In this document: one piece after another, positions 48,400-57,227 of the stretch
Numbering within the stretch: position 1 is the first letter of the stretch
Layout: every line of letters starts with the position of its first letter
Assembly (NCBI RefSeq): GCF_024519455.1
Contig: NZ_JALJRY010000012.1
Coordinates: 62,001 to 126,000 of the forward strand
From: Streptomyces sp. STR69
Lineage (GTDB): Bacteria; Actinomycetota; Actinomycetes; Streptomycetales; Streptomycetaceae
DNA length: 64,000 nt
Direction of reading: 5' to 3'
Made by a program: the position numbers and the translations under genes
Notes under the pieces: model-generated
What the model was told of the DNA's origin: nothing
Database searches by the model: none
Seen by the model: only the letters and a program-made list of their open reading frames with translations

Positions 48400-49530
48400 G
48401 TGGTCGCCGGAGCGGGCGCGACCGTCGTGCTCACTCCGTGGATACGACGGCGCGTCCTCGAAGCCCCACGGCTGCCCCGGAATCGCCGTGAGACAGGGCG
48501 GAACCGGCCCGCCCAGCGGCAGTTGTGCCGCGACCGCGGTCCGCACCCCGTCACGCACTTCCAGGAACTGTCCGAGCGGGTCGTCCGAGATCCGGTCCCA
48601 GGGGAAGGACGTGGCGTACGGGCCGATCAGGCGCAGCTGGTCGAGGGCGTCGGGCCAGCGTTCGAGGCGGACGAGGACGTAGGCCAGCAGGTTGCGGACC
48701 CCCGCGGGCCAGGGGTCGGCCGCCGCGTAGCCCGCCGAGAGGGCGATGGCGAGGTCGGCCGCCGTGTCCAGCCGGGCGCGCGGCACCGTCGCGCCGCAGC
48801 CGTCGGTCAGACAGGCGAAGGCGGCCCGCACCGGCAGCGCCTGGACGAGCGAGCCGGGCAGGGCGTCCTGCGCGGCCCGTTCGGCGAAGTCGAAGCACTC
48901 GCGGTGGGAGTGCCGCACGGTGTGGGGCGTGTCGCCCCACTGGGCGCAGCAGGCGGCCGAGAGGTACTGGAGGGCGGCCACATGGCAGCCGTAGTGGTGC
49001 GGGGAGCGGCGGACCGCCTCGCCCCACAGTCGTTCGAACCCGGCGTGTCCGGCGTGTGTGCCCCGCGCGTGGTCCAGGGCGATCCTCCAGGGCACGGGGT
49101 CGCGTGGTTCGGCCTCGGCCGCCGCCGTGATCAACGGGCCGAGTTCGCCGAGCAGTTCGGCGCGGGCCGGTGACTCCCAGCAGCGGTCCACGGCCAGTTG
49201 AGCGCCGACCAGCAGCGCGTCGGGGTCGTGCGGGGCGGCGGCGCGCCAGTCGGCCAGCCACTCGGGACGACAGCGGGCGAAGGCCGCGAGCCGACGCGTG
49301 TAACGGTCGCGGTCCTCCCACTCGGCGGACGCGCGGGTGGTGGCCAGCAGATCGGCGGCCGGCCCGTACTCGCCGCGTCCGGCCGCGACCAGCGCGGGGC
49401 CGAGCCGGTCGTCGGGCGCGTCGAGGAGGACCTCGTCGTCGGCCGGCAGTCCGGCGGCGGGCCGCGAGGTGCTCTTTGCCATCCGGGCGGTGCGGATGAA
49501 CGCGGGCAGCAGAGCCATGGTGCCGACCAT
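48397..49530 (-). CDS. hypothetical protein with TPR-like helices
   Basis: 377 aa from ATG 49530. The frame opens further to 49629, but that stretch has A/T-rich third positions and a TTA codon, so it is taken as leader. Alpha-helical throughout, with paired-helix segments (RLAAFARCRPEWLADWRAAAPHDPDALL, FERLWGEAVRRSPHHYGCHVAALQYLSAACCAQWG, NLLAYVLVRLERWPDALDQLRLIG) that look like degenerate TPRs. A Cys/His-rich patch lies at YLSAACCAQWGDTPHTVRHSHRECFD. Family not recognised; seems specific to Streptomyces and relatives. Confidence 0.75.
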   Translation of the reverse strand: MVGTMALLPAFIRTARMAKSTSRPAAGLPADDEVLLDAPDDRLGPALVAAGRGEYGPAADLLATTRASAEWEDRDRYTRRLAAFARCRPEWLADWRAAAPHDPDALLVGAQLAVDRCWESPARAELLGELGPLITAAAEAEPRDPVPWRIALDHARGTHAGHAGFERLWGEAVRRSPHHYGCHVAALQYLSAACCAQWGDTPHTVRHSHRECFDFAERAAQDALPGSLVQALPVRAAFACLTDGCGATVPRARLDTAADLAIALSAGYAAADPWPAGVRNLLAYVLVRLERWPDALDQLRLIGPYATSFPWDRISDDPLGQFLEVRDGVRTAVAAQLPLGGPVPPCLTAIPGQPWGFEDAPSYPRSEHDGRARSGDH

Positions 49531-49657
49531 TGAATGACCGGGATCCGGAGTGCGCCAGACCGTTTGACCACCCCGTGGAAAGTTGTACGCGTCTCGGTCA
49601 AGCCCAGGTAAAAGGTGACTTTTGCTCACCTGTTCGAGTGCTGTGCGGGGCGGGTCG

Positions 49658-51235
49658 CTACCCGCGTCTGAGCAGTCGGGTCGCCCCCGCAGCCACCGTC
49701 GTCGCCAGGATCCAGCCCAGCAGGATCAGCGCCACGGACAGCCACTGCCAGCCCCCGTGCAACTGCCACTGCCCCACCTGCCCCAGGTCGATCACCGGCA
49801 GCAGCAGATCCAGCGCGAACAGGGCGGGGCTCCACGGCGGATGCCCACTGCTGTTCACCGGCACATGGTCCGCGTGCGTGAAGGCCAGCGAACCGGCCGC
49901 CCACAGCACCGCCATCCATACGGCGGCCCGGCCCGGCCGGTACCCGTAGGCGACCGTCCAGTCCTGCGCGAACCCCCACAGCTTGGCCGCGACGGGCAGG
50001 CTCTCCCGGCGCCGCCGCTGCTTGGCGAGCAGCACCTCGCGCGCGTCCTCGTCCTCACCGGCGTTGCGCAGCACGGTGGCGAGCCGCTCGTACGGCTCCG
50101 GGTTGTACTCGGCGGTCGCGGCGGCCACCCAGTCGAGGCGCGCGTCCAGCGGGAACGGGCCCTGCGGTACGAGGTTCTCGTACACGAAGCCGCCCATGTG
50201 GAGGTTGCCCGGACCCGGCCAACTGTCCTTCCCGTCAATGAGGTTGACGACCCGCGCCCCCGACAGCACCACCTTGCCGCGCTGCGGTCTCTCCCCGAGG
50301 AAGCGCAGTTCGGGCGCCTGGATGCGCAACAGCGACAGCTCCTGGTCGTCCGTGAAGGTGAACCGGGCCCGCTCCAGATCCACCGCGTCCCCGAACCGCC
50401 CGTCGTCCAGGCGCACCCCGCCCTGGCACGTGAAGCGCTGGATGCGGGTCCCGCGCGCGGGCGTGGTGCCGCTCAGCCAGGGGCCGCCGACGCCCGCCGG
50501 GGTGAGGTAAAGGGTGCGGCCGACGGTCAACTGGGGCGCGTTCAGGGCGAGTCGGGAGTACGGGTTGGCCAGCCGGGCGCCGCGCAGGCTCAGCGAGACG
50601 CCGACCTTGGCGCTGCGCAGGCTCAACTCGCCGTGTGATTCCAGGAGTTCGGCCTGGAGGTCCTGGCCCACGGTCATGCCGTCGGCGGCGATCGAACGGC
50701 CCGTGCGGTCCCGGTAGACGATCGCCTGGTTGAGCAGCAGATCGGTGCCGATGTGCGCGTCGGTCAGCCGTACCCCGTTGTGGAAGCGGCAGCGCGGCAG
50801 ATGCAGGTCACCCTCCGTGTGCACCCGCGCCGCCTCCAGCCGCGGCACCGAGCAGTCCACCAGCCGTAGGGTCTGGAAGCGGGCCTCCGGCAGCAGGACC
50901 TCGTGCTCGAAGCGGCAGCCCTTCAGCTCGACGAACGGGGTGATCGTGCCGCCCGCCAGGTCCAGGGTGCCGCTGATCTGCACTCCGGTGAGTTTCAGCG
51001 AGGCCACCCGGCCCGACAGCGCGGGTGGCCCGTCCAGGAGCAGCCAGCACACGAACCGTGCCCGCACGGTCCGCTCCGGCCCCCACGGATGCCCGCCGTG
51101 CGGATCGTCGACGACGGTGTCGCCGCTGCTCAGGTCGTACACACTGCCGTTGCGGAAGGCCTGCCACATACCGGCCTCGGCGGCGGTCGCATCGTCCGGC
51201 ACATCCCCCGCGCGGACGCCGACACCCTCGGTCAC
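49658..51235 (-). CDS. membrane protein with beta-helix-like repeat domain
   Basis: 525 aa from GTG 51235. Residues ~75-340 consist of short repeating strands (LKLTGVQISGTLDLAGGTI, LKGCRFEHEVLLPEARF, LRLVDCSVPRLEAARV, LHLPRCRFHNGVRLTDA) with the look of a pentapeptide-like right-handed beta helix. A linker (AEYNPEPYERLATVLRNAGEDEDAREVLLAKQRRRRE) is followed by two or three membrane segments near the C-terminus (AAVWMAVLWAAGSLAF, ALFALDLLLPVIDLG, WLSVALILLGWILATTVAAGA). I recall relatives labelled membrane-associated oxidoreductase, but no cofactor site is visible. Function unknown. Confidence 0.8.
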   Translation of the reverse strand: MTEGVGVRAGDVPDDATAAEAGMWQAFRNGSVYDLSSGDTVVDDPHGGHPWGPERTVRARFVCWLLLDGPPALSGRVASLKLTGVQISGTLDLAGGTITPFVELKGCRFEHEVLLPEARFQTLRLVDCSVPRLEAARVHTEGDLHLPRCRFHNGVRLTDAHIGTDLLLNQAIVYRDRTGRSIAADGMTVGQDLQAELLESHGELSLRSAKVGVSLSLRGARLANPYSRLALNAPQLTVGRTLYLTPAGVGGPWLSGTTPARGTRIQRFTCQGGVRLDDGRFGDAVDLERARFTFTDDQELSLLRIQAPELRFLGERPQRGKVVLSGARVVNLIDGKDSWPGPGNLHMGGFVYENLVPQGPFPLDARLDWVAAATAEYNPEPYERLATVLRNAGEDEDAREVLLAKQRRRRESLPVAAKLWGFAQDWTVAYGYRPGRAAVWMAVLWAAGSLAFTHADHVPVNSSGHPPWSPALFALDLLLPVIDLGQVGQWQLHGGWQWLSVALILLGWILATTVAAGATRLLRRG

Positions 51236-51393
51236 TGCTCTGTCATCCCTCTCGACTGCTCACGGGTTTCGCACAGCTGTTCATGCCCGCTGCGTAACGC
51301 CCGGAACACTAGACGTGAGGGGGATCTTCCGGGTTCCGGCCACGTTCTGTATCAGCCATTGATACGCGCGGACGACGCCCGATCGCCGTCTGA

Positions 51394-51399
51394 GAGAAT
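51394..51399 (+). promoter_or_regulatory. possible -10 box of the his operon
   Basis: GAGAAT six bases before GTG 51406, with no ribosome site, suggesting a leaderless hisD. No clear -35 is seen. The 170-base region shows no leader peptide or T-box. Confidence 0.35.
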
Positions 51400-51405
51400 T
51401 GGTTC

Positions 51406-52728
51406 GTGATCTCCCGAATCGATCTGCGCGGCGACGCCCTCCCCGACGGGCCCGCCCTGCGCGACCTGCTGCCCCGAGCCGACTTCGACGTCTCGGCCGC
51501 CCTGGAGAAGGTGCGTCCGATCTGCGAGGCCGTGCATCATCGGGGCGACGCGGCGCTGATCGACTTCGCCGAGAAGTTCGACGGCGTGCGGCTGGAGTCG
51601 GTGCGGGTCCCGGCCCAGGCCCTCAGCGACGCGCTGGAGCAGCTCGACCCGGCGGTGCGCGCGGCCCTGGAGGAGTCCATCCGGCGCGCCCGGCTCGTCC
51701 ACCGCGAGCAGCGCCGTACGACCCGCACCACGCAGGTCGTGCCCGGCGGTTCGGTCACCGAGAAGTGGGTGCCGGTCGACCGGGTGGGGCTCTACGCGCC
51801 CGGCGGACGGTCGGTCTACCCGTCCTCCGTGATCATGAACGTGGTCCCGGCCCAGGAAGCGGGCGTCGGCTCCGTCGCGCTCGCCTCGCCGCCGCAGGCG
51901 GACTTCGGCGGTCTGCCGCACCCGGCGATCCTCGCCGCCTGCGCACTGCTCGGCGTCGACGAGGTCTACGCCGTCGGCGGCGCCCAGGCCGTCGCGATGT
52001 TCGCCCACGGCACCGAGTCCTGCGCCCCCGCCAACATGGTCACCGGGCCCGGCAACATCTGGGTCGCCGCCGCCAAGCGCTACTTCGCGGGCAGGATCGG
52101 CATCGATACGGAGGCCGGTCCCACCGAGATCGCCGTCCTCGCGGACGAGACCGCCGACCCGGTGCACGTCGCCGCCGACCTGATCAGCCAGGCCGAGCAC
52201 GACCCGCTGGCCGCCGCCGTCCTGGTCACCGACTCCGTCACGCTCGCGGACGCGGTCGAGAAGGAACTCGAACCGCAGGTCGCGGCCACCAAGCACATCG
52301 AGGACCGGATCGCCCCGGCACTGGCCGGACGGCAGTCCGCGATCGTCCTCGTCGACGGCGTCGAGGAGGGGCTGCGGGTCGTGAACGCGTACGGCGCCGA
52401 GCACCTGGAGATCCAGACGGCGGACGCGGCTGCCGTGGCCGACCGGGTGCGGAACGCGGGCGCGATCTTCGTCGGACCCTGGGCGCCCGTCTCCCTCGGC
52501 GACTACGCGGCCGGCTCCAACCACGTGCTGCCGACCGGCGGTTGCGCCTGCCACTCCTCGGGACTCTCCGTGCAGTCCTTCCTCCGGGGCATCCACATCG
52601 TCGACTACACCCGCGACGCCCTCGCCGACGTGGCGCATCACGTGGTGACGCTGGCGGAGGCGGAGGACCTGCCCGCGCACGGCGCGGCGGTCAAGGCAAG
52701 GTTCGGTTGGAAGGTGCCCGGCAAGTGA
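51406..52728 (+). CDS. hisD: histidinol dehydrogenase
   Basis: 440 aa from GTG 51406. Zinc enzyme catalysing the last two oxidations, histidinol to histidine, with NAD. Seen: YAPGGRSVYPSSVIMNVVPA, NMVTGPGNIWVAAAKRYF, IDTEAGPTEIAVLAD, LISQAEHDPLAAAVLVT, and the catalytic pair in YGAEHLEIQ. First gene of the his operon; its stop overlaps the hisC start (GTGA). Confidence 0.97.
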   Translation: MISRIDLRGDALPDGPALRDLLPRADFDVSAALEKVRPICEAVHHRGDAALIDFAEKFDGVRLESVRVPAQALSDALEQLDPAVRAALEESIRRARLVHREQRRTTRTTQVVPGGSVTEKWVPVDRVGLYAPGGRSVYPSSVIMNVVPAQEAGVGSVALASPPQADFGGLPHPAILAACALLGVDEVYAVGGAQAVAMFAHGTESCAPANMVTGPGNIWVAAAKRYFAGRIGIDTEAGPTEIAVLADETADPVHVAADLISQAEHDPLAAAVLVTDSVTLADAVEKELEPQVAATKHIEDRIAPALAGRQSAIVLVDGVEEGLRVVNAYGAEHLEIQTADAAAVADRVRNAGAIFVGPWAPVSLGDYAAGSNHVLPTGGCACHSSGLSVQSFLRGIHIVDYTRDALADVAHHVVTLAEAEDLPAHGAAVKARFGWKVPGK

Positions 52729-53834
52729 GCTTCGGAATCGACGATCTTCCCGTACGGGACGAACTGCGCGGCAAGTCCCCTTATGGCGCGCCCCAGTTGG
52801 ACGTCCCCGTACGGCTGAACACCAACGAGAACCCCTACCCGCTCCCCGAGGCGCTGGTCGAGCGGATCACCGAGCGCGTCCGCGAGGCCGCCCGCGACCT
52901 CAACCGCTACCCCGACCGGGACGCGGTCGAGCTGCGCACCGGGCTGGCCGACTACCTGACGAAGACCGGCAATCACCGGGTCGGCGTCGAGAACGTGTGG
53001 GCGGCCAACGGCTCCAACGAGGTCATCCAGCAACTGCTGCAGACCTTCGGTGGCCCCGGCCGTACGGCCATCGGCTTCGAGCCGTCCTACTCGATGCACT
53101 CGCTCATCGCGCGCGGCACGGGGACGGGCTGGATCTCCGGCCCGCGCAACGAGGACTTCACCATCGATCTCCCCGCCGCCGAGCGGTGGATCGCGGAGAA
53201 CAAGCCGGACGTCGTGTTCATCACGACCCCCAACAACCCCACGGGCAACGCCGTCCCGCCCGGGACGGTCCTCGCGCTGTACGAAGCGGCGCAGGCCGCC
53301 AAGCCGTCCATGGTGATCGTCGACGAGGCGTACATCGAGTTCAGTCACGGCGAGTCGCTGCTGCCGCTGCTCGAAGGTCGGCCGAATCTCGTCGTCTCGC
53401 GGACGATGTCGAAGGCGTTCGGGGCGGCCGGGCTGCGCCTCGGCTATCTCGCCGCGCACCCGGCGGTCGTTGACGCCGTCCAACTCGTACGGCTGCCCTA
53501 CCACTTGTCGGCCGTCACCCAGGCGACCGCGCTGGCCGCCCTGGAGCACACCGACACACTGCTGGGGTACGTCGAGCAGCTGAAGTCCGAACGGGACCGG
53601 CTGGTGGGCGAGTTGCGGGCCCTCGGCTGCGAAGTCGTCGAGTCCGACGCCAACTTCGTGCAGTTCGGCCGGTTCGCGGACTCCCACACCGCATGGCAGG
53701 CGATCCTCGACCGGGGCGTCCTGGTCCGGGACAACGGCATCCCGGGGTGGCTGCGGGTCTCCGCCGGAACCCCCGAAGAGAACGACGCGTTCCTCGACGC
53801 GGTCCGTGAGTTGATGAAGGAGCAGAGCACATGA
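52725..53834 (+). CDS. hisC: histidinol-phosphate aminotransferase
   Basis: 369 aa from GTG 52725. PLP enzyme converting imidazole acetol phosphate to histidinol phosphate. PLP lysine K230 in SRTMSKAFGAAGLRLGY; also LNTNENPYPLPEAL, NGSNEVIQQLL and TPNNPTGNAVPP. Overlaps hisD before it and hisB after it (ATGA). Confidence 0.96.
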   Translation: MSFGIDDLPVRDELRGKSPYGAPQLDVPVRLNTNENPYPLPEALVERITERVREAARDLNRYPDRDAVELRTGLADYLTKTGNHRVGVENVWAANGSNEVIQQLLQTFGGPGRTAIGFEPSYSMHSLIARGTGTGWISGPRNEDFTIDLPAAERWIAENKPDVVFITTPNNPTGNAVPPGTVLALYEAAQAAKPSMVIVDEAYIEFSHGESLLPLLEGRPNLVVSRTMSKAFGAAGLRLGYLAAHPAVVDAVQLVRLPYHLSAVTQATALAALEHTDTLLGYVEQLKSERDRLVGELRALGCEVVESDANFVQFGRFADSHTAWQAILDRGVLVRDNGIPGWLRVSAGTPEENDAFLDAVRELMKEQST

Positions 53835-54424
53835 ACCGCGTAGGACGTGTGGAGCGGACGACCAAGGAGACGTCGGTCCTCGTCGAGATCGATCTCGACG
53901 GCCACGGCAAGGTCGACGTGTCGACAGGAGTCGGCTTCTACGACCACATGCTCGACCAACTCGGCCGGCACGGTCTGTTCGACCTCACCGTGAAGACCGA
54001 GGGCGATCTGCACATCGACTCGCACCACACCATCGAGGACACCGCCCTCGCCCTCGGCGCCGCCTTCAAGCAGGCGCTCGGCGACAAGGTCGGCATCTAT
54101 CGGTTCGGCAACTGCACGGTCCCGCTGGACGAGTCCCTCGCCCAGGTGACGGTGGACCTCTCCGGCCGCCCGTACCTCGTGCACACCGAGCCCGAGAACA
54201 TGGCGCCGATGATCGGCGAGTACGACACCACGATGACCCGGCACATCCTGGAGTCCTTCGTCGCCCAGGCCCAGATCGCGCTGCACGTGCACGTGCCGTA
54301 CGGGCGCAACGCGCACCACATCGTGGAGTGCCAGTTCAAGGCGCTGGCCCGCGCCCTGCGGTACGCCTCCGAGCGCGACCCGCGCGCGGCCGGCATCCTC
54401 CCCTCCACGAAGGGCGCGCTGTGA
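53831..54424 (+). CDS. hisB: imidazoleglycerol-phosphate dehydratase
   Basis: 197 aa from ATG 53831. Manganese-dependent dehydratase acting on IGP. Metal-binding His motifs HHTIEDTALALG and HHIVECQFKALARALR, plus GVGFYDHMLDQLGRHG. Monofunctional; the phosphatase half found in enterobacterial HisB is absent. Overlaps the small membrane gene that follows. Confidence 0.97.
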   Translation: MNRVGRVERTTKETSVLVEIDLDGHGKVDVSTGVGFYDHMLDQLGRHGLFDLTVKTEGDLHIDSHHTIEDTALALGAAFKQALGDKVGIYRFGNCTVPLDESLAQVTVDLSGRPYLVHTEPENMAPMIGEYDTTMTRHILESFVAQAQIALHVHVPYGRNAHHIVECQFKALARALRYASERDPRAAGILPSTKGAL

Positions 54425-54585
54425 CCAGCCTGTCGAGCCTCCTCATCGTCGTCGGGCTCTTCCTCCTCGGCGGGGTCTACTCCTTCGTCAAACAGAAGAT
54501 GCCGCGCCAGCTCATCGTGCTGATCTCCATCGCCGCCGCGATGTGTCTGGTGGCCGGGGTCATGAGGCTGGAGGTGTGGAATTGA
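54421..54585 (+). CDS. 54-aa membrane protein inside the his operon
   Basis: GTG 54421 overlaps the hisB stop (GTGA), and the stop at 54583-54585 overlaps the TTG start of hisH, so it is coupled on both sides. Two hydrophobic helices: LSSLLIVVGLFLLGGVYSFV and LIVLISIAAAMCLVAGVM, joined by KQKMPRQ. I recall a similar small frame at this position in other Streptomyces his operons. No function is known. Confidence 0.75.
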   Translation: MTSLSSLLIVVGLFLLGGVYSFVKQKMPRQLIVLISIAAAMCLVAGVMRLEVWN

Positions 54586-55223
54586 GCGCAGCGAAGAAGG
54601 TAGTTGTTTTCGACTACGGCTTCGGAAACGTCCGTTCCGCCGAGCGCGCCCTCGCGCGCACGGGTGCCGAGGTCGAGATAACGCGTGACTACGACAAGGC
54701 CATGAACGCGGACGGGCTGCTGGTGCCCGGCGTCGGGGCTTTCGCCGCCTGTATGCAGGGGCTCAAGGAAGCGCGCGGCGACTGGATCGTCGGCCGCCGA
54801 CTGGCCGGCGGGCGCCCGGTGATGGGCATCTGCGTGGGCATGCAGATCCTGTTCGCGCGCGGCATCGAGCACGGCGTCGAGACCGAGGGCCTGGACGAGT
54901 GGCCCGGCTCGGTCGAGCCCCTGCAGGCCGAGATCGTGCCCCACATGGGCTGGAACACCGTCGACACCCCGGCGGGCTCCCAGCTCTTCGCCGGCCTGGA
55001 CGCCGACGCGCGCTTCTACTTCGTGCACTCCTACGCCGTCCACGACTGGTCCCTCGAAGTCGTGAACCCGGCGATGCGCGCCCCCCTGGTGACCTGGTCG
55101 ACGCACGGCAAGCCCTTCGTGGCCGCCGTGGAGAACGGCGCCCTGTGGGCCACCCAGTTCCACCCCGAGAAGTCCGGCGACGCCGGAGCGCAGCTGCTCA
55201 CCAACTGGATCGGAACCCTGTAG
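54582..55223 (+). CDS. hisH: imidazole glycerol phosphate synthase, glutaminase subunit
   Basis: 213 aa from TTG 54582, which has GGAGG seven bases upstream; GTG 54576 (two residues longer) is the alternative. Supplies ammonia to HisF. Class I amidotransferase triad: nucleophile C84 in GICVGMQILF, H194 and E196 in QFHPEKSG. The oxyanion region LVPGVGAF is also present. Three bases separate it from priA. Confidence 0.95.
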   Translation: MSAAKKVVVFDYGFGNVRSAERALARTGAEVEITRDYDKAMNADGLLVPGVGAFAACMQGLKEARGDWIVGRRLAGGRPVMGICVGMQILFARGIEHGVETEGLDEWPGSVEPLQAEIVPHMGWNTVDTPAGSQLFAGLDADARFYFVHSYAVHDWSLEVVNPAMRAPLVTWSTHGKPFVAAVENGALWATQFHPEKSGDAGAQLLTNWIGTL

Positions 55224-55226
55224 ACC

Positions 55227-55952
55227 ATGGCCAAGCTCGAACTCCTCCCCGCCGTCGACGTCCGCGACGGCCAGGCCGTCCGCCTCGTCCACGGCGAGTC
55301 CGGGACCGAGACCTCCTACGGCTCCCCCCTGGAGGCCGCCCTCGCCTGGCAGCGCTCCGGCGCCGAGTGGCTGCACCTCGTCGACCTGGACGCCGCGTTC
55401 GGCACCGGCGACAACCGCAAGCTCATCGCCGAGGTCGCCGGCGCCATGGACATCAAGGTCGAGCTGTCCGGCGGCATCCGCGACGACGACACCCTCGCCG
55501 CCGCCCTCGCCACCGGCTGCACCCGGGTGAACCTCGGCACCGCCGCGCTGGAGACCCCGGAGTGGGTCGCCAAGGTCATCGCCGAGCACGGCGACAAGAT
55601 CGCGGTCGGCCTCGACGTACGTGGAACGACCCTGCGCGGACGCGGCTGGACCCGCGACGGCGGCGACCTCTACGAGACCCTGGACCGCCTCAACTCCGAG
55701 GGCTGCGCCCGGTACGTGGTCACCGACATCGCCAAGGACGGCACCCTCCAGGGCCCCAACCTGGAGCTGCTGCGCAACGTCTGCGCGGCGACCGACCGCC
55801 CGGTGGTCGCCTCCGGAGGCGTGTCGTCGCTCGACGACCTCCGTGCCATCTCCGAGCTGGTACCCCTGGGTGTGGAGGGCTCCATCGTCGGGAAGGCCCT
55901 CTACGCGAAGGCGTTCACTCTGGAAGAGGCCTTGGAGGCGGTGGCCCGGTGA
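55227..55952 (+). CDS. priA: bifunctional HisA/TrpF isomerase PriA
   Basis: 241 aa from ATG 55227. TIM-barrel isomerase; in Streptomyces PriA acts on both ProFAR (histidine) and phosphoribosylanthranilate (tryptophan). Catalytic D11 (PAVDVRDG) and D130 (VGLDVRGTTLRGRGWT) are present, and the phosphate sites LSGGIRDDDTL and ASGGVSSLDDL. The RGxxLRGRGWT stretch is the PriA rather than the plain HisA form, as far as I recall. No trpF occurs beside trpC, trpE or trpB here, which fits dual use. Confidence 0.93.
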   Translation: MAKLELLPAVDVRDGQAVRLVHGESGTETSYGSPLEAALAWQRSGAEWLHLVDLDAAFGTGDNRKLIAEVAGAMDIKVELSGGIRDDDTLAAALATGCTRVNLGTAALETPEWVAKVIAEHGDKIAVGLDVRGTTLRGRGWTRDGGDLYETLDRLNSEGCARYVVTDIAKDGTLQGPNLELLRNVCAATDRPVVASGGVSSLDDLRAISELVPLGVEGSIVGKALYAKAFTLEEALEAVAR

Positions 55953-56365
55953 CCGAGCTACGACGCGTCATGACCGGCGCGCCCTGGGAGGACGCCTTCG
56001 GCTACTCCCGCGCGGTGGAGCTGCCGAACGGCCTGGTGCTCATCTCCGGGTGCACGTCGATAGTGGACGGCGAGATCGCCGGGGGCGGTCCCTACGAGCA
56101 GACGGTCAACGCGTTCAACGTCGCGTTCGCGGCGCTGGAACAAGTGGGTCTCGGTCCCGCCGATGTGGTGCGCACCCGTATGTACATCACCCACGCCCGG
56201 GATGTGGAGGACGTGGGCCGCGCACACAAGGAGCTGTTCGACGCGATCCGGCCTGCCGCGTCCATGATCATCGTGTCCGGCTTCGTCGACCCCAGCCTGG
56301 TCGTCGAGGTCGAGGTGGAGGCCTACCGGGACCCGGCCGCGCCGCGCGGAGAGGGCTCGTCATGA
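55949..56365 (+). CDS. ridA: RidA/YjgF family reactive imine/enamine deaminase
   Basis: 138 aa from GTG 55949 overlapping priA (GTGA). Hydrolyses reactive enamine/imine products of PLP enzymes. ELPNGLVLISGCTSI, the Arg in VVRTRMYITHARD and the C-terminal VEVEVEAYRDP fit the Rid fold. Lies between priA and hisF and overlaps hisF (ATGA), so it is made with the histidine enzymes. Its exact Rid subgroup is not certain. Confidence 0.88.
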   Translation: MTELRRVMTGAPWEDAFGYSRAVELPNGLVLISGCTSIVDGEIAGGGPYEQTVNAFNVAFAALEQVGLGPADVVRTRMYITHARDVEDVGRAHKELFDAIRPAASMIIVSGFVDPSLVVEVEVEAYRDPAAPRGEGSS

Positions 56366-57117
56366 CCCTCGCCGTACGCGTGATCCCCTGCCTGGACGTC
56401 GACAACGGCCGGGTCGTCAAGGGCGTCAACTTCCAGAACCTGCGCGACGCGGGCGACCCCGTCGAGATGGCCAAGGTCTACGACGCCGAGGGCGCCGACG
56501 AGCTGACCTTCCTGGACATCACCGCTTCCTCCGGCAACCGCGAGACGACGTACGACGTGGTCCGCCGCACCGCCGAGCAGGTCTTCATCCCGCTCACGGT
56601 CGGCGGCGGCGTCCGCACGGCCGAGGACGTGGACAAGCTGCTGCGGGCGGGCGCGGACAAGGTCGGCGTCAACACGGCGGCGATCAACCGGCCGGAGCTG
56701 ATCAAGGAGATCGCGGAGCGGTTCGGACGGCAGGTCCTGGTCCTGTCGGTGGACGCGCGGAGGACTGACAGCGGGTCCTTCGAAGTGACCACCCACGGCG
56801 GTCGCAAGGGCACCGGCATCGACGCCGTCGAATGGGCGCACCGGGCCGCCGAGTTGGGCGCCGGGGAGATCCTGCTCAACTCGATGGACGCGGACGGCAC
56901 CAAGGACGGCTACGACCTGGAGATGATCGCGGCCGTCCGCAAGCACGTGACCGTGCCGGTCATCGCCTCCGGCGGCGCCGGCAAGCTGGCCGACTTCCCG
57001 CCCGCGGTGGCCGCGGGCGCGGACGCGGTGCTGGCGGCCTCCGTCTTCCACTTCGGCGATCTGCGGATCGGCGAGGTCAAGCAGGCGCTGCGGGAGGCGG
57101 GGCATCCCGTCAGGTGA
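56362..57117 (+). CDS. hisF: imidazole glycerol phosphate synthase, cyclase subunit
   Basis: 251 aa from ATG 56362. Joins PRFAR and ammonia from HisH to give IGP and AICAR. Catalytic D12 in PCLDVDNGRVVKG and D131 in LSVDARRTDSG; phosphate sites LTVGGGVRTAEDV and VIASGGAGKLADF. Last gene of the overlapping his block; a terminator follows 17 bases on. hisG and hisE are not in the window. Confidence 0.97.
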   Translation: MTLAVRVIPCLDVDNGRVVKGVNFQNLRDAGDPVEMAKVYDAEGADELTFLDITASSGNRETTYDVVRRTAEQVFIPLTVGGGVRTAEDVDKLLRAGADKVGVNTAAINRPELIKEIAERFGRQVLVLSVDARRTDSGSFEVTTHGGRKGTGIDAVEWAHRAAELGAGEILLNSMDADGTKDGYDLEMIAAVRKHVTVPVIASGGAGKLADFPPAVAAGADAVLAASVFHFGDLRIGEVKQALREAGHPVR

Positions 57118-57133
57118 TGTCTTCGGAGGTGTT

Positions 57134-57166
57134 GTAAGCCCCGGCCGCCTGGTGGTCGGGGCTTAC
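57134..57166. terminator. his operon terminator
   Basis: GTAAGCCCCG (57134-57143) and CGGGGCTTAC (57157-57166), perfect 10-bp stem, 13-base loop, between convergent genes. Confidence 0.7.
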
Positions 57167-57227
57167 TTGCGGGTCCCTTTCGCGGCTGAACCCGGCCCGC
57201 GGCGGGCCGAGCTGCCCCACTGACCTC

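Noticed and set aside
49531..49629. N-terminal extension of the hypothetical gene to 49629
   Set aside because: The stretch has A/T-rich third positions and a TTA codon, unlike the rest of the gene, and no ribosome site.
49613..49631. AGGTGA...TCACCT inverted repeat as an operator
   Set aside because: Only six bases per arm around a seven-base centre; too short to support against chance, and no promoter could be fixed near it.
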